From assembly GCA_018136815.1 (NCBI GenBank), contig CM030932.1, positions 6,874,230 to 6,938,229 on the forward strand: 64,000 nucleotides of DNA, written 5' to 3'. Each line of letters opens with the position of its first letter. The first letter of the stretch is position 1. Position numbers and translations under genes: made by a program. This document shows positions 9,191 to 20,698 of the stretch, in pieces. The notes beneath the pieces are model-generated. The model ran no database searches and was not told where the DNA came from. It saw only the letters and a list, made by a program, of their open reading frames with translations. The stretch is from Isochrysis galbana (Eukaryota > Haptophyta > Isochrysidales > Isochrysidaceae).

Positions 9191-11726
9191 ATGCGTGCCG
9201 GGGCGCTTTTGCTGCTTATAAGTGGGGCGGGGGCGATCCGGCTCCTTCTGGGGAAGCAGCAGCCCCTTGGCACGATCGTGTTCATCAGGCACGGCCACAC
9301 CGCTTGGGACGATGCGCATAGATTCCTCGGGTGGGGTGACCCAGACATCTCGCCCACTGGCGCAAGGCAGGCCGCTTCCGCCGCTCTTGCGCTCAAGGAG
9401 TCTGGCTTCACCTTCGATATGGTCTACACCTCGCTACTGAAGCGTGCGATACACACAACGTGGCTGGTTCTGAGGGAATTGGAGCAGGTGCCGCCCTATG
9501 CCGTCCCGGCCTCCTCGTTCCATCCTCAGATTTTTCCCGGACTCTAAAGTGTGTCTCTCTCCATTACATAACACTGCTGCTTGCCGCGTTCCCCATCTCC
9601 CCCCCAGATACATCTCGAGGTATGGAAAGATTGGAGGTTGAATGAACGTTCGTATGGTGCGCTGACCGGTCAAACAATAGAAGACATGGTGGATGTATAC
9701 GGGGCAGATGTGGTCGCTTCTTGGCGACGATCATTTTACGAGCGGCCGCCACCGCATGAACCTCATCAGCCTCACAACCCATTTGCGGATGAAAAGTACC
9801 TGCGCTGGGAAGATCGCAGTGGTCGCACATCGCGCATAGTGCCGCCCGACTCCGAGTCACTAGGGGATGTGGCCATTCGTGTTAAACCTTTCTGGCAGCA
9901 GACCATTCTGCGCGACATCTACGATGGAAAGTCGGTACTTGTAGTTGCCCACGGTAATGTTATCCGCACTCTTATGCAAACTATCGATGGTGTACCAGAT
10001 GCAGCAGCCTCGATGCTAGAAGTGCCCCCGTGTATTCCCATTGTGTACCGGTTCGGTCTCGTCGATGGGAAACTCAGGCCTGAGCCATGTGAAGGTCGCA
10101 AATTGGCAATCGACTGCGAGCCAATCTCAGCAGATGGCATGGTCCCGGACAAGGAAGATGTGGATTCCATGATAAGTGCTGAGTTTCTTGCTGACGAGGC
10201 CGAATTGGCCACGGCGCAGCTTCGAGTGCGCGAGGCATCATTTGCGCGATATGGTATGGCCGAGGGCAATGAGCTTTTGGTCAACTTTCTATGTGCCGGC
10301 TCACTGCCTGGACTCGAGCAAAATGTTGGGTCAACGGAGACTGCTAATGCTGTGCGCGCTCTGCGTTTGCATGCGCTTGGCCAACGGATGGGTAGTGGCT
10401 GGCCAGGAGGGGCGGACTTTTTCAACTCATGGAATGGAGACGGCTTTTTCGAGAAGGGCGAGGTCGCAACTTTGGGTGACTCGGTGTTGGCATCGAGCGA
10501 ATCCGACAGTGAGACTTTTATGGCTAAGGATACGCACAAATCATCGGTAAACACCTCACTAAAACCAGAAGAGTCGAGGCGGAGCTATGCGCTTGCAGCT
10601 GCCGCTGGTGCTGCGCGGGCTGCCTATCGTCAGCGGCGCCAACGAATCGTCATCATCCGGCATGGCAAGACGCACCATAATAAGCTGGGCTTATTCACCG
10701 GCTGGGAGGATGCGGAGCTGGCACCAGAGGGGAGAGCGGAAGCTATCGCCGCTGGGCGTATGCTTGCCCGCCATAGCATATCTATCGATGTGGTGTACAC
10801 CTCTTGGCTCTCGCGGGCAATAGAGACTGCGTGGCTCGTACTAGCTCAACTTGACGCGATCTCCGTTCCAATCCACAAATCGTGGCGTCTGAATGAACGC
10901 ATGTATGGCGCGCTAACGGGATTGTCCAAGAAGAAGACCAAGGCCCAATACGGCGAGAAGCAGTTCAAGCTATGGCGGCGAGGCTTCGACACGAGACCAC
11001 CGCCTGTCGACTCCTTTTCGCGGCACTATCCTGGTAATGATGTGCGCTACGTGCGCCATGTCCGCGATCGACCGATTTCCTTCCGCGAGTCGCTTGTGCG
11101 CTCCATAACCCTAGGCCGCATTAGCATTCATCATCGGCTACCGCGCACAGAGAGTCTCAAGGATTGCATGGATCGGACAATCCCTTACTGGAGTGAAACC
11201 ATCGACAAAAATGCCATCCAAGCCGGCAAAAGCGTGCTCGTTGCATCCAGTGAAAATGCCATCCGAGGACTGCTCATGCACTTGCTCGACATTCCCGAGG
11301 AGAGGATTGCAGAAATTGAGGTATGCCATGTCAATGCCCCCCGTCCCAATTACAGGCGTGTTGCATGGCCGTTGCTCTAGACACACCGATTTCAACTCCC
11401 CTCCGATGGCAAGATTTTCTACGGCCATGTCACCGCACCTCATATATGCGAAGATGACGTTCCCACACCTTTTCGTGGCACAGATTCCAACTGGGTTGCC
11501 ACTCATGTATGACTACCAGAACCGTCGCCTCTCTTTGCTCGAGGGAGATGTCGATTCGTACAACTTCGGCAAGGGGGGCGCAGAGTTACTTTTCGGGTGT
11601 ATACCTGCTGACGTTTATGACGGTCATAGTCGTCATCATTCCCACACACCCGATCTGTCCAAATCGCGCAACTACCTACTTGGGCGCCAAAGGCTGATTG
11701 GGCTCGACAAATTCAAGGTATGGTGA
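9191..11726 (+). CDS. Two-domain phosphoglycerate mutase (dPGM type)
   Basis: Exons 9191-9487, 9608-11320 and 11484-11726 give about 750 residues. The N-terminus is hydrophobic (MRAGALLLLISGAGAIRLLL), a possible targeting or signal sequence. Domain 1 has RHGHTAWD (His34 as phospho-acceptor) and AHGNVIR (His214). Domain 2 has RHGKTHHN (His451), WRLNERMYGALTG and IPTGLP, but the second histidine motif reads ASSENAIR (Ser646-Ser647 where AHGNSLR is usual). The family interconverts 3- and 2-phosphoglycerate in glycolysis via a phosphohistidine. The second intron is fixed by the join EIE/IPTGLPLMYD. The last ~40 residues, after LLFG, are uncertain and may hide another intron. Confidence 0.85.
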
Positions 11727-12348
11727 ACGTAGTGTAAACTTAGCTGAAGAAGGGGCCCAAACGGGCTGGTCGATAAGAGGTGTCGATGGACTACACGCCG
11801 ATAGTTCTAGGGCTCTATAAGGGCTTTATTGCATTTCGTAGTGATTGTTTGTCAACCCTGGGTTGGGCCCATTTTGGCCCTTCCTCAAGACTATCCTGTT
11901 TGGCACTGCCGTTCCAATTTCTAGCGACCGTAGTGTGTTGATGTTGAGTAAGGAGGACACCGATGGGTAGGTAGGAAGAAGGTCAGTGGTGCATCATTGT
12001 GTGCGAAAGGGAGAGATATAAGATAGAGAGAAGGAAATGAGAGAAAGATGGGGGTGGTGCGTAAGTGTACCGCTAGCGGTTGGGTGAGGCTCCAGAGGGG
12101 AATCGCGACCGAGAGCTGCATCGTTCAGGATTGCTCGTTGGAGGGGAACGCGGAAAGAGGGAAGGGGTGGGGTGGGGGTGGGGGGTCCTCGGAGGTCGCC
12201 ATCGCTCGCGGCGCGTCGCCCGTGCCCTACAGTCCTAGGCCGCAACTCTGCTTTTGCCTCTACATCGGGTATAATGAATCAAAGGTCATCCTCAGTTCTT
12301 AGCCGTCACGCCAGAGTAAATCCAAGGCCACGCAGGTCCATGTTCTCT
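11727..12348. other. Intergenic between convergent genes
   Basis: Both flanking genes end here. GA-rich low-complexity patches near 12010-12060; no supported frame. Confidence 0.5.
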
Positions 12349-15300
12349 TTACCCAATCTCTCCAAGTGAGTAGGTCTCGGTCTTGCTTTGCGACTCGACT
12401 GCGATGATCGCTGAGCCGATGGTGATGATAACGGCCCCTGCAATTGTCCACAAACCGGGGACCTCCTCCACACCAATCACCATGCCCTCTAGAGTCGACA
12501 CGAAGGGCCCAAGAAGCATCACCGCAGAAACCATGAGAGCGGGCACGTACTTCATCACGGCAATATACGCAAGATAGCCGGCAACATCCACCATCATCGT
12601 CACGCCGATTTGCAAGGGCAGCCGGTCCGGGGTCAACGTGAGCCAGCCGAAGATGCCGTGGCAAGGATTCATGGAGAAGGTCGGCGGGCGTGGGTCCAAA
12701 TAGAAAGCCGCGCAACCCGAAAGGACGGCATATATGCACAAGATGGAGGTCAAGAAGACGAGCGGCTCGAGCGCGTGCCTCAGATTTTCGGCAGCAATGA
12801 GAAAGAAGCAAGCCCCGATACCAGAGCTGAGGGCCAGCGCGTCTCCGAATGTAGTCGCCGCGTGGCCAGACCCGCTCTCCTTGGGCTGTTCACGAAAGCA
12901 GAGGGTCGCACCAAAGCAACCGAGGAGAACAGCGCCGATCGTGACCTTTGACACTGGCGGCCCTTTGAGGCACAACCATGCGGAGACCTCACCCAAGACC
13001 AACCAGAGTGAAGACATGGACTCAAATGTGGCCGCATGCGCAATGGATGTACGCATTAGGGAAGATTGGAATGCTCCAAGGTTGATGCTCAGCGCGAAAC
13101 CGGCACCAACGAGCTCGATTACCTCCGAGCGTGTGAGACGCATGAGCCCAAGGAGCGAACGGCCTCGACTTTGGTGGAATTGAATGGCAAGCAGTGTAAG
13201 TACTGAGCACGTCCCGCGCCACGATCCCCGAAGCATGTCTCCCGGCGGCAAGTGGAAAGTCGTGCTAGTCATCAAATCAGCGAAGGCGCCTGAGATCGAC
13301 GAGCACACCAAGGCCATTGCAAGCAGCACCCAACCAATGAATGGCACCGCTTGCTCAACGGCGATTCCATAGGAGGCGGTGGTAATTGCTGCAACGGCCT
13401 CCACATCCCCCTCCGCTGCAGGTGCTGCCTCCTCAATAGTCACAAGGCGCACGCCTGTGATGGCTGAGGGCAGATGCCAGAAGCCGCTCCCGTCCCCACC
13501 CTTCGCATCGGGTGAGGACAATGGATCATACGGACACTCGGGCACTGCGAGTACGGGCGTTTGTCCCTCTGCACTCACAAGGTAAGCGAGCGAATCTACT
13601 ATCTGCTCGCCAGTTCGCTCTTGTCCTCCGAGTTTCGACGCGTCTTGCGGCAGTTCGATTGATAGAGCAGCGTCGCCGTCCGCGCCCTGCATGGGACGAT
13701 ACGATGCTGCAAGTGAAGCCACAACTGTCTCCGACGCATCAGTGTAATGTGGGTTGTCCCCGGCACCGGATCCGAAATCCGATGCGTGCTCTGACGGAGT
13801 GGATGACCTCGCAGCACTCGACGGCGACAGAAGGGGGGCTGCAAGCTGCTCGATTTTCGACATGTCCAGCTTCTCCAGCGGCAGCAAGTGCGCGGTATCG
13901 CCGCGTGCTGGCGAACGCAAAGGACTCATGCCGGGGGTACTCATAGGGCTCATGGGTTTCGAGGAGCTGCGCGGCGATCGGCCTGTGCTGGCGCCGCCTG
14001 GGGTCATCGGGAGTAAAGAGAAGGCGTGCACGGGCCTGATGGTGCGGGAGCCGTCTTGCACTACCCGGAGCATGGCCTCGCCCGAAGCTGCTGCGGCCGA
14101 AACAGCGATGACGAGCCGCTCCTTGCGCACTTTGATGCTGGCGGGCGCCGGTCCAGCTGCTTCCACTGCAAGACGGCCCACACGGAGTCGGTCCTTCGCG
14201 GCACTTTGTGCTGCAGCGCGCATTGCCGTGATAGGGTGGTTAGAGAACGAGTCGGCGCGAGCGATTCGAACCTGCCACGGAAAGTAGGTGTTCAACGGCT
14301 GCTCTGAGCCGCCCTCGCCCTCAACCACTGCGTCAGTCGCGAGTTGCAACTGGTCAGGTGTCTCAATGGCGTACCATGCTCGTTCGCCCGTGGTCTGTGC
14401 GGCGAGCGCTCCACGTGCCGCCAAATCACCCATTGCCTGTGCCAGCGTGAAGTAAGCCCGCGACGATCTTTGAGCCTCGAGTGCGTTGAGGACATCGGGC
14501 CCGCATGCGTACAACCCTGCCTCGATGCCGTGGACGGGGGTTCCGATGCTGCGCCCAATGTGGCGCACAGGCAGTAGCTCATGAGGCTCAAGCTCAGAGG
14601 CGTCAACGATCAGGTCCTCGGTCGCTTCATCCTCTGGCCTGGCGTTACCAGGAACTGAGCCGCGAGGGGGGGGCAGCCCATCGCGCAGGCGCACGCGAAC
14701 GGCGGTCACTGGCAGCATGTCCTTCATTGCCATCACTTGCGTCTCGATGAGGGCAACTGCAGAGAATTGAGCTCCCTCATCCCATCCGGCGATGGGCACT
14801 TTGCGCAGGGCGGCGATCAGTTTTGGGTCAAAGATATGGTCAGAAGTGCACAAGAGGAAGGGTTTCTTGCCAAGCACCTGGCGTGCCTCGAGAAGCGAGC
14901 ACGCGAAGCCGGCGGCATATTGCTCGCCGAGGTCAATGAACTCGATCGACATTTTGTTGGGGCTCACAGGTGGGTGCGCCTCAAGCTGCGCCCTGATAAG
15001 TGAGCCACGCGCACCGAGCACCATGACGACGTGGGTGATACCGCCGAGCGCAAGCTGCCTCAGCACGTGGGTGATGAGTGGGTCGCCGCCTAAAGGTGTC
15101 AGAACCTTGGGCAGCACGCCCTGGTCGAGCACTCCTGGCCGTGAGGCGACCGAGATGAGCGCCGTACTCACACCTTCGGGTAAGGGCTCGCCGTCGCGCT
15201 CGAGAGCCTGCATCTCAAACATGAGCTGGCTCTTGGCGGAGGCGAGCGTCCCCTCAGCGCGCATTGCGCTCGCGTCACTGCGCGCACCATCTGCAAGGTC

Positions 15301-15624
15301 AGAAATCGAACACCCTACCAGCTTCGCGAGCCTCGCCAAGTCAATGGCGGTGACACTGGAGGTCGGCCCGCCGGCAAACGAGGTGGACATGGCTGACTCG
15401 AGCGGAGCCTGACCCCCACTCGCCCCCACGGCGTTCTGCCCGACCAGCTGGAACCGATCGATCCGCACTGAGCGCCGAACCTGGCCGCGTGCGGCCTCGC
15501 CCCACAGCCGCGCGCGAGAGACGCCACTCCTAATAAACACTCTCACATCTCGTGCTAGCCGGCCCAGGATGGTACGAGTACATATTACAACATCTCCTCG
15601 CATCTCTGGCTGCGAGGCTGCCAT
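12349..15624 (-). CDS. Nucleotidyltransferase fused to EamA/DMT-type transporter
   Basis: One uninterrupted frame of 1,091 residues from the first ATG (15624); the frame stays open upstream, so an earlier exon is possible. Residues ~150-430 resemble sugar/inositol-phosphate nucleotidyltransferases: LPKVLTPLGGDPLITHVLRQ, THVVMVLGARG, and LLCTSDHIFDPKLI, but the glycine-rich LAAGxGxR loop is altered. A Ser/Pro-rich linker (~600-720) follows. From ~745 to the end there are about ten hydrophobic segments typical of drug/metabolite transporters, for example VPFIGWVLLAMALVCSSISG, GWLTLTPDRLPLQIGVTMMV and LWTIAGAVIITIGSAIIAVE. Inference: nucleotide-activated metabolite made and exported by one protein. 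The fusion is within one exon, so it is not a splice-model artefact. Confidence 0.78.
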   Translation of the reverse strand: MAASQPEMRGDVVICTRTILGRLARDVRVFIRSGVSRARLWGEAARGQVRRSVRIDRFQLVGQNAVGASGGQAPLESAMSTSFAGGPTSSVTAIDLARLAKLVGCSISDLADGARSDASAMRAEGTLASAKSQLMFEMQALERDGEPLPEGVSTALISVASRPGVLDQGVLPKVLTPLGGDPLITHVLRQLALGGITHVVMVLGARGSLIRAQLEAHPPVSPNKMSIEFIDLGEQYAAGFACSLLEARQVLGKKPFLLCTSDHIFDPKLIAALRKVPIAGWDEGAQFSAVALIETQVMAMKDMLPVTAVRVRLRDGLPPPRGSVPGNARPEDEATEDLIVDASELEPHELLPVRHIGRSIGTPVHGIEAGLYACGPDVLNALEAQRSSRAYFTLAQAMGDLAARGALAAQTTGERAWYAIETPDQLQLATDAVVEGEGGSEQPLNTYFPWQVRIARADSFSNHPITAMRAAAQSAAKDRLRVGRLAVEAAGPAPASIKVRKERLVIAVSAAAASGEAMLRVVQDGSRTIRPVHAFSLLPMTPGGASTGRSPRSSSKPMSPMSTPGMSPLRSPARGDTAHLLPLEKLDMSKIEQLAAPLLSPSSAARSSTPSEHASDFGSGAGDNPHYTDASETVVASLAASYRPMQGADGDAALSIELPQDASKLGGQERTGEQIVDSLAYLVSAEGQTPVLAVPECPYDPLSSPDAKGGDGSGFWHLPSAITGVRLVTIEEAAPAAEGDVEAVAAITTASYGIAVEQAVPFIGWVLLAMALVCSSISGAFADLMTSTTFHLPPGDMLRGSWRGTCSVLTLLAIQFHQSRGRSLLGLMRLTRSEVIELVGAGFALSINLGAFQSSLMRTSIAHAATFESMSSLWLVLGEVSAWLCLKGPPVSKVTIGAVLLGCFGATLCFREQPKESGSGHAATTFGDALALSSGIGACFFLIAAENLRHALEPLVFLTSILCIYAVLSGCAAFYLDPRPPTFSMNPCHGIFGWLTLTPDRLPLQIGVTMMVDVAGYLAYIAVMKYVPALMVSAVMLLGPFVSTLEGMVIGVEEVPGLWTIAGAVIITIGSAIIAVESQSKTETYSLGEIG

Positions 15625-15988
15625 GTGTGTGGCATTGTTGCGCAACTCCTCGTTCGATGTTCGGCCTAGCTTGCTGTTTGGCCCAACGTACTCCGTGAGC
15701 GGCCAATTCCTCGCGCCGGCGCAATCCCATAGCCGTGTGTCCTTCGCCCTCGGGGGGGCTGTGGAGGCTGGGAAATGGCTTGAGGAGAGGCTAGAGGCTC
15801 GATCGAGGCCTACTACGAGACAGCCTCCGAGTTGCGCAGATCCGCACTCTCCGCGCGACGGCCCGCCTGGTGGAACTGGAGCGTCTGGCGGCGACGACGT
15901 CGACGATGTCGCCAGCGCCCTTCGCACCCCTGGCGGGGCGGGCAGCCCGCGCAGCGCGAGCGGCGCTATGCGGGGCCGTCCATATCAT

Positions 15989-16748
15989 AAAAAAAAACCT
16001 TTTAATATTCTTACCGCACTCGCGGCGAATGGAACCACTACCCACTACAAGTAGCACGTAGCATACTCTCTACACCCCCATTCCCCGGCCCTTCTCCCCC
16101 CCGCCATCAGGCGGCTCCCCCCGTACACTACTAAGGGGATTGGGGTGGAGGGCTTAGATATGGTCCGGTGGCCCGCGCCACCCCCCGGTGATCTTTTCCC
16201 CCCTTCCTCCTGTGTCTCCGAGTGGGCGGCCCACTCTGTCTCGTCTTATCCTGTAAACAGGCGCGAGACTTACCGATTTTCCGGTGGGCGGAGCTCTCGC
16301 TCGCGCCCACCCCCTTTTCCGCGCTCTCTCTCCCCTCTCCTGCGGCACGCGCGATGGCGCGCCTGCGGCAGGCCTCCAGCTGCCCTCTGGCGGCCCCTGG
16401 AGGCTCCTGGAGGCCAGCTCAGGGGGCAGAGGAGGCTGGGGCTGGGCCCTGGCCTCCCCTGTCTCTCCCTCGCTGGCGCTCCCGAGCCTCTAGGGCCCCC
16501 AGTCTGCACCTGTCTGCCTGTCGACCAGGGGGGGAGGGGGGGTTGGAGCAATGGGCTGGTCACGAGGGGCCAGGATGGGCGAATGGGGCGAGCCTGTGGG
16601 GAAGGGAGTGGGTCAGTAGGGCAGTGGCCTCCTGGCAAGCCATCAGGCATGCCAGGAGGATGGGTGGTTCCTCCCCCATGGCAGGGGAGGAGTGGAGAGA
16701 GGGGGGGGCTCGTGCCCCCTCATGGGTCAACCAAGTATAAACTTAGTT
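15989..16748 (-). mobile_element. SINE-like element, copy C (760 bp, T-tailed)
   Basis: Flanked by a perfect 17-bp duplication, GGGGCCGTCCATATCAT, at 15972-15988 and 16749-16765. In its own orientation it begins AACTAAGTTTATACTTGG and ends GAATATTAAAAGG plus a T run. It lies about 365 bp upstream of the start of the transporter-fusion gene and could affect its promoter. Confidence 0.92.
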
Positions 16749-16765
16749 GGGGCCGTCCATATCAT

Positions 16766-17400
16766 ATGCAGGACCCCAGCGCGCCACGGCGGCGGAGGGC
16801 GTCAAGGAGAGGGCCTGTAAGGCCATTGTGTGCTGGTACCATCCCCGACACCGATCGCTCGGTGTTATGCTCCAAGGCCCAATGGGCCGCGGAGTTTGGG
16901 GTGGACCGGCGGCGGCGGACCGCCAAATTGCCTGGTGCCCCGCCACCTCGACGATCTTCGAGACGATCGACGCCCTAGCAGGCTTCTCACCGCCGCCCAA
17001 CTGATCGCGCCAACAAAAGACGAAGGACAGACTCTTTGTATACCCCGAGATAACAACTCCAACTCCCGGCAGCCTGCAAGCCCTATACATATTTTCATGG
17101 AGGTACATCATACAGGACTTCTACAAGGTGGAATTCGACGCACACAAATTCCACTACATACCCATACTAGAATTCACCATCACGAGATTCACGACCCTAG
17201 TGAAAGGGCGGAAACCAGGGGGAACACGATGCTCATTCCGCACCCAAAGGGCGACCCAGGGAAGGAAGCCGAAAATCAAGAGCACAACCGAGCTGAGCAC
17301 ACCCGTTTTCACCGAAGACAGCAAAGGTAAACTCACGCTAGCTAGGGGACAACCTCAGACACGTGGCACATGCGCTAGAACATCACCAACAGACTGACCT
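16766..17400 (+). pseudogene. Decayed LINE 3' end
   Basis: Frames broken by shifts match the C-terminus of the LINE protein at 34704-37886: CPATSTIFETIDALAG (compare CPRLTNIFDALDTLAR), then SWRYIIQDFYKVEFD (compare AWRYIITDFYRIYYD) and FTITRFTTLVKG (compare IRTLERFTKLSKA). Several frameshifts separate the blocks. Confidence 0.75.
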
Positions 17401-17879
17401 AAAAAACACAAGACCTGTCGCGGTTGGGGGGAGAGCCGCCCTTAGGTTTCCCCAAGGGAGCCTCTCTCCCTTTGTTTCCCCCCTTTGCGAGTTTTCGTCC
17501 GCGTCCCCGCGGGTTTATGAAAATTGCGTTCTGAAAGCGCGCGGCGCGATGTGTTCGCCGTAGATATTAAAAGTCGATAATAGGGTCTGTGAATATTGTT
17601 GTAGAAATGACTATGGACATTTGATGGCTCCATTCGATTGATGTCCCATAATTGACGGAACGATACCTTAGCCCTTGAAGTCTGAAGTACCCTTCCTCAA
17701 GCAAATAACCTGAATAAAATATGGAAGGTGGAGCCCAAAATCTACACGCCCCTGGCCACCTGGAAGCCTAATTATTACTTCCATCCTTTCTCTATGCAGC
17801 ATGAATGAAGCCAACGGCCCATTCGATGCGACGGCCACATCGTGACTCCAAGTGGCTAAGTTTCAATTTCCCGGGCCTC
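17401..17879. other. Intergenic with repeat tail at 17607-17665
   Basis: No gene. The minus strand at 17607-17665 carries GTTCCGTCAATTATGGGACA...AGCCATCAAATGTCCATAGT, the same end motif found at 2703-2753 and 34022-34075. Confidence 0.5.
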
Positions 17880-20534
17880 TCATCCTATGTTGCTAAGATT
17901 TCTCGGACCCGCTGCACCACTGAGGGGCAAGGCCGTGCTCACACGCTGCTTGAAGGCATCAAGAGGCACATCGGCTGACTTGCCGTTGCGATGGCCGGCC
18001 TGACCGGCTGGCGTCTTCGGATAGGCTGGCTGCCAAGGCGGTGGCGCACTCTTGGGCCGCTGGGACCATCTTGGCCGCGATTCTGCGTGGGCATCCACCT
18101 CGCGCGCTACCACCTGCCACGCATCGCGCTCGAAGCTCCACTCCTGAAACCCAAGCTCGCCAGCTACCTTGAGCCGTGGGGTGCCCCGGTCCTGGTCCAT
18201 GAAATCGGCCAGTACGTAATGCAGAGGTTCGGCACAAAAGTAGAGCTTCCCCTTGTAAAGCATCAAGATGTGGCCTGACGGGCGTCGCACCTCCACCTTC
18301 TTCGTCTGGTCGTCGTAGAGCTCCTCGGCACTCGCCACCGTTCCAGTCTCCTGCCACCGTAGAACCGCCGCCTCAAGCTGGTTGTACTCGGACTCGGAAG
18401 AGGCTGATCGGAGCGCCTCACTAACGGACGCCATCACCACTTTAGAACCCGACGTGAGCAGCGAGGTGAAGTTGAGATCGTGTGTCCTGCCCACCTCTGA
18501 GCGCTCCATCGCTTCCTCCTCTAACTTCTCGCGCATAACGAGCAGCCGTGAGACGCGGAGTGACGTCTCATGCGTTGCGCCGGAGAGAGAGTCGGCGCCC
18601 CCTCGCTTGGCATCGAGCGCCAGTTTTTTATGCACCGATGGCGAGTCGACTGACGCTATCTTGACACCCATGACGCTGGAGGCCGACTGTGCGTTATGCT
18701 CGCGCAAGAATGCCGCGAGGGCTTCCGCTGTCTCGTCATCGTCCACCTCGAAGGACAGCTCCAATGTGGATTTGCGCTGCGGGTCGGGGACGGCGATTTG
18801 GACGTGCGTAGCCTTTGGCAGAGCAAGCAATTCCGCAATATGCCTCGGATCGGGGACAGACGACTGGCTGTCCTTCAGCTTGAGCCCCCACACCACCACG
18901 GAGCGCTCCGCCTGGCGGACAAAGGCCTCGGCCTCGGCACTTAGCGGCCCCGGACGTCCAGGAGACGAGAGGCGGTTCGACGAGCGCAAGGGTGAACCGG
19001 GCGGCGCGGCTGGCTGCGCGGCGTCGAGGACCCGCAGCTGTGCGCGAAGCCAATCCGGGCTTGACCGCAGCTGCCACTGGCGCACCCTGCCCAGTTCTCG
19101 TTCCGCTTGCCGCTGTGCGCATTCCGAGAGGACCACGCGGAGGTCAGACACGGACGCTGCACGCAGCGCGGCGAGCGAACCGTCGGTGGGCGCACTGCGC
19201 ACCGTCACCTTCTTAACGAACAAGGGCAAGTCCAATTGCGACGTGAGACGCGCCTTGATCACGTAGTCGCCCACCACCGAGGCCTTCCACTGGCAGACAT
19301 AAACACCCGTGCCACCTCGCCCATGCCGGTGGCCCATTTTGCGTGCTGTTTGCTCGCCATACGCGATGATCTTGTAGGCCACTTCGGCGGGCCCCTTGAC
19401 TTGGATCTCAGGCTCTCCAAGCGTTGTTGCACGCATCCGCGCATCGCGCGTCACGATTCTAAAGGTCGCCCACTCGCCTTCGAAGGCACGACTGAGGCCG
19501 GTCCCATCAAAGGTAGACATGGACTGCGAGGCCTCGGTAGCAAAGATTGGGTGGCGTTCTGTGTATTTACCGAAGCCGTGGGCCGGCGTGACATACTTGG
19601 CTGTGTTGTGCCCGACGCCAGCGATCATTGCCCGCGCCCGCGCGTCGTCACCGTCGCCGAGGTGGTTAGTAGGCTCAGCGGAGATGTACGAGGTATGGTC
19701 ATACTGCTTCGCGACTGGCGGGCGCAAGCCAATCTCGCTCGTGTGACCCACAGGCCCGAGCCAGGCCGTGCCCCCGGCGCGCTGCATCTCCTCGCGTTTG
19801 GCAGCGCTCATCTGCAAGATCGAGTCGGGCAGCGGCCCAAGGTCGTCCTTATCCGAGAAGGGCGGGATCATCCGCATCATTGCCCATGAGGCGAGCTCGT
19901 CGAAAGTGATGGCGTCGTCCTCGGCGCGAGTGCCCGCGTGCACCTGGTTGATGTCCTTGAAGACGTCCTCACGCGAGCCGAGCGGCTGTGAAGCGTCGGC
20001 CATGAAGTTGTTTAACTGCTCCCAGAAGACTCGGCCACGTGAGCCCGACAAGAATTCCTCGCGCGTCACCATTCGGTCGCCGTCATCGAGCGCACGAAAC
20101 ATGCTCTGCAGGGCGATGTACTGGTTGACACAGAGGAGCATGCGTGCGAACTCGGGGCCGCCCTCAACTGCCTGCAGCCCAAGCCGGCCGATGCCCGCGT
20201 CGGGCGCCTGGAGCAGCGCTTTCTGTGAGTTGCGCCACATCTGGATGGCCGTCTTCCCACCAGCGAGCGCACGACCGAGCATCATGCGCGCACGGTACGC
20301 CTCAGGAGTCTGGCCAGCAAGCGCCTGGACGCCGCGCTCACTCATACGCTGGACGAGCTTGGTGGCAAGCGGCTTGAGCGCTAGCCAGCCCTGACGTTCG
20401 GAGTCGAGCCACGCCCAGAGCCTCTTGCGCTCGCTCCGGTCGGTTGCGTCGTCCGACGTCGGCAGGCGATACGGCGCGGGCTCGCGACGGCGTGGGCGCC
20501 CGCCCGTTGGCGCGAAGAAGTCGACCGCTGGCAT
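17880..20534 (-). CDS. EF-hand and filamin-like repeat protein
   Basis: Single exon, 884 residues from the ATG at 20534 (MPAVDFFAPTGGRPRR). An EF-hand region lies at ~140-220, with FRALDDGDRMVTREEFLSG as the first loop and a longer irregular second loop before ITFDELASW. A filamin/ABP280-type immunoglobulin-like repeat spans ~356-443, ending GVYVCQWKASVVGDYVIKA and LFVKKVTV; filamin repeats of this kind often sit in flagellar or cytoskeletal proteins. The C-terminal half has helical segments and a Pro-rich tail. No membrane segment. The domain pair suggests a calcium-responsive structural protein, possibly ciliary; that is inference. Confidence 0.65.
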   Translation of the reverse strand: MPAVDFFAPTGGRPRRREPAPYRLPTSDDATDRSERKRLWAWLDSERQGWLALKPLATKLVQRMSERGVQALAGQTPEAYRARMMLGRALAGGKTAIQMWRNSQKALLQAPDAGIGRLGLQAVEGGPEFARMLLCVNQYIALQSMFRALDDGDRMVTREEFLSGSRGRVFWEQLNNFMADASQPLGSREDVFKDINQVHAGTRAEDDAITFDELASWAMMRMIPPFSDKDDLGPLPDSILQMSAAKREEMQRAGGTAWLGPVGHTSEIGLRPPVAKQYDHTSYISAEPTNHLGDGDDARARAMIAGVGHNTAKYVTPAHGFGKYTERHPIFATEASQSMSTFDGTGLSRAFEGEWATFRIVTRDARMRATTLGEPEIQVKGPAEVAYKIIAYGEQTARKMGHRHGRGGTGVYVCQWKASVVGDYVIKARLTSQLDLPLFVKKVTVRSAPTDGSLAALRAASVSDLRVVLSECAQRQAERELGRVRQWQLRSSPDWLRAQLRVLDAAQPAAPPGSPLRSSNRLSSPGRPGPLSAEAEAFVRQAERSVVVWGLKLKDSQSSVPDPRHIAELLALPKATHVQIAVPDPQRKSTLELSFEVDDDETAEALAAFLREHNAQSASSVMGVKIASVDSPSVHKKLALDAKRGGADSLSGATHETSLRVSRLLVMREKLEEEAMERSEVGRTHDLNFTSLLTSGSKVVMASVSEALRSASSESEYNQLEAAVLRWQETGTVASAEELYDDQTKKVEVRRPSGHILMLYKGKLYFCAEPLHYVLADFMDQDRGTPRLKVAGELGFQEWSFERDAWQVVAREVDAHAESRPRWSQRPKSAPPPWQPAYPKTPAGQAGHRNGKSADVPLDAFKQRVSTALPLSGAAGPRNLSNIG

Positions 20535-20656
20535 CGGGAGGAGATGGCGGGTCGCGGGCGGAGGCCAGTGGGGGGGGAGAGAGAGGGAGAGGGAGAGAGG
20601 GAGGGAGGAAAGGGGTGGGGGGAGGGGGCGGGGGGGGGGGGGGGGGGGGGGGGGGG

Positions 20657-20698
<42 letters not shown>

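Noticed and set aside
18382..19266. A 294-codon plus-strand frame
   Set aside because: Antisense of the EF-hand/filamin-like gene; Ser/Arg-rich without domains.
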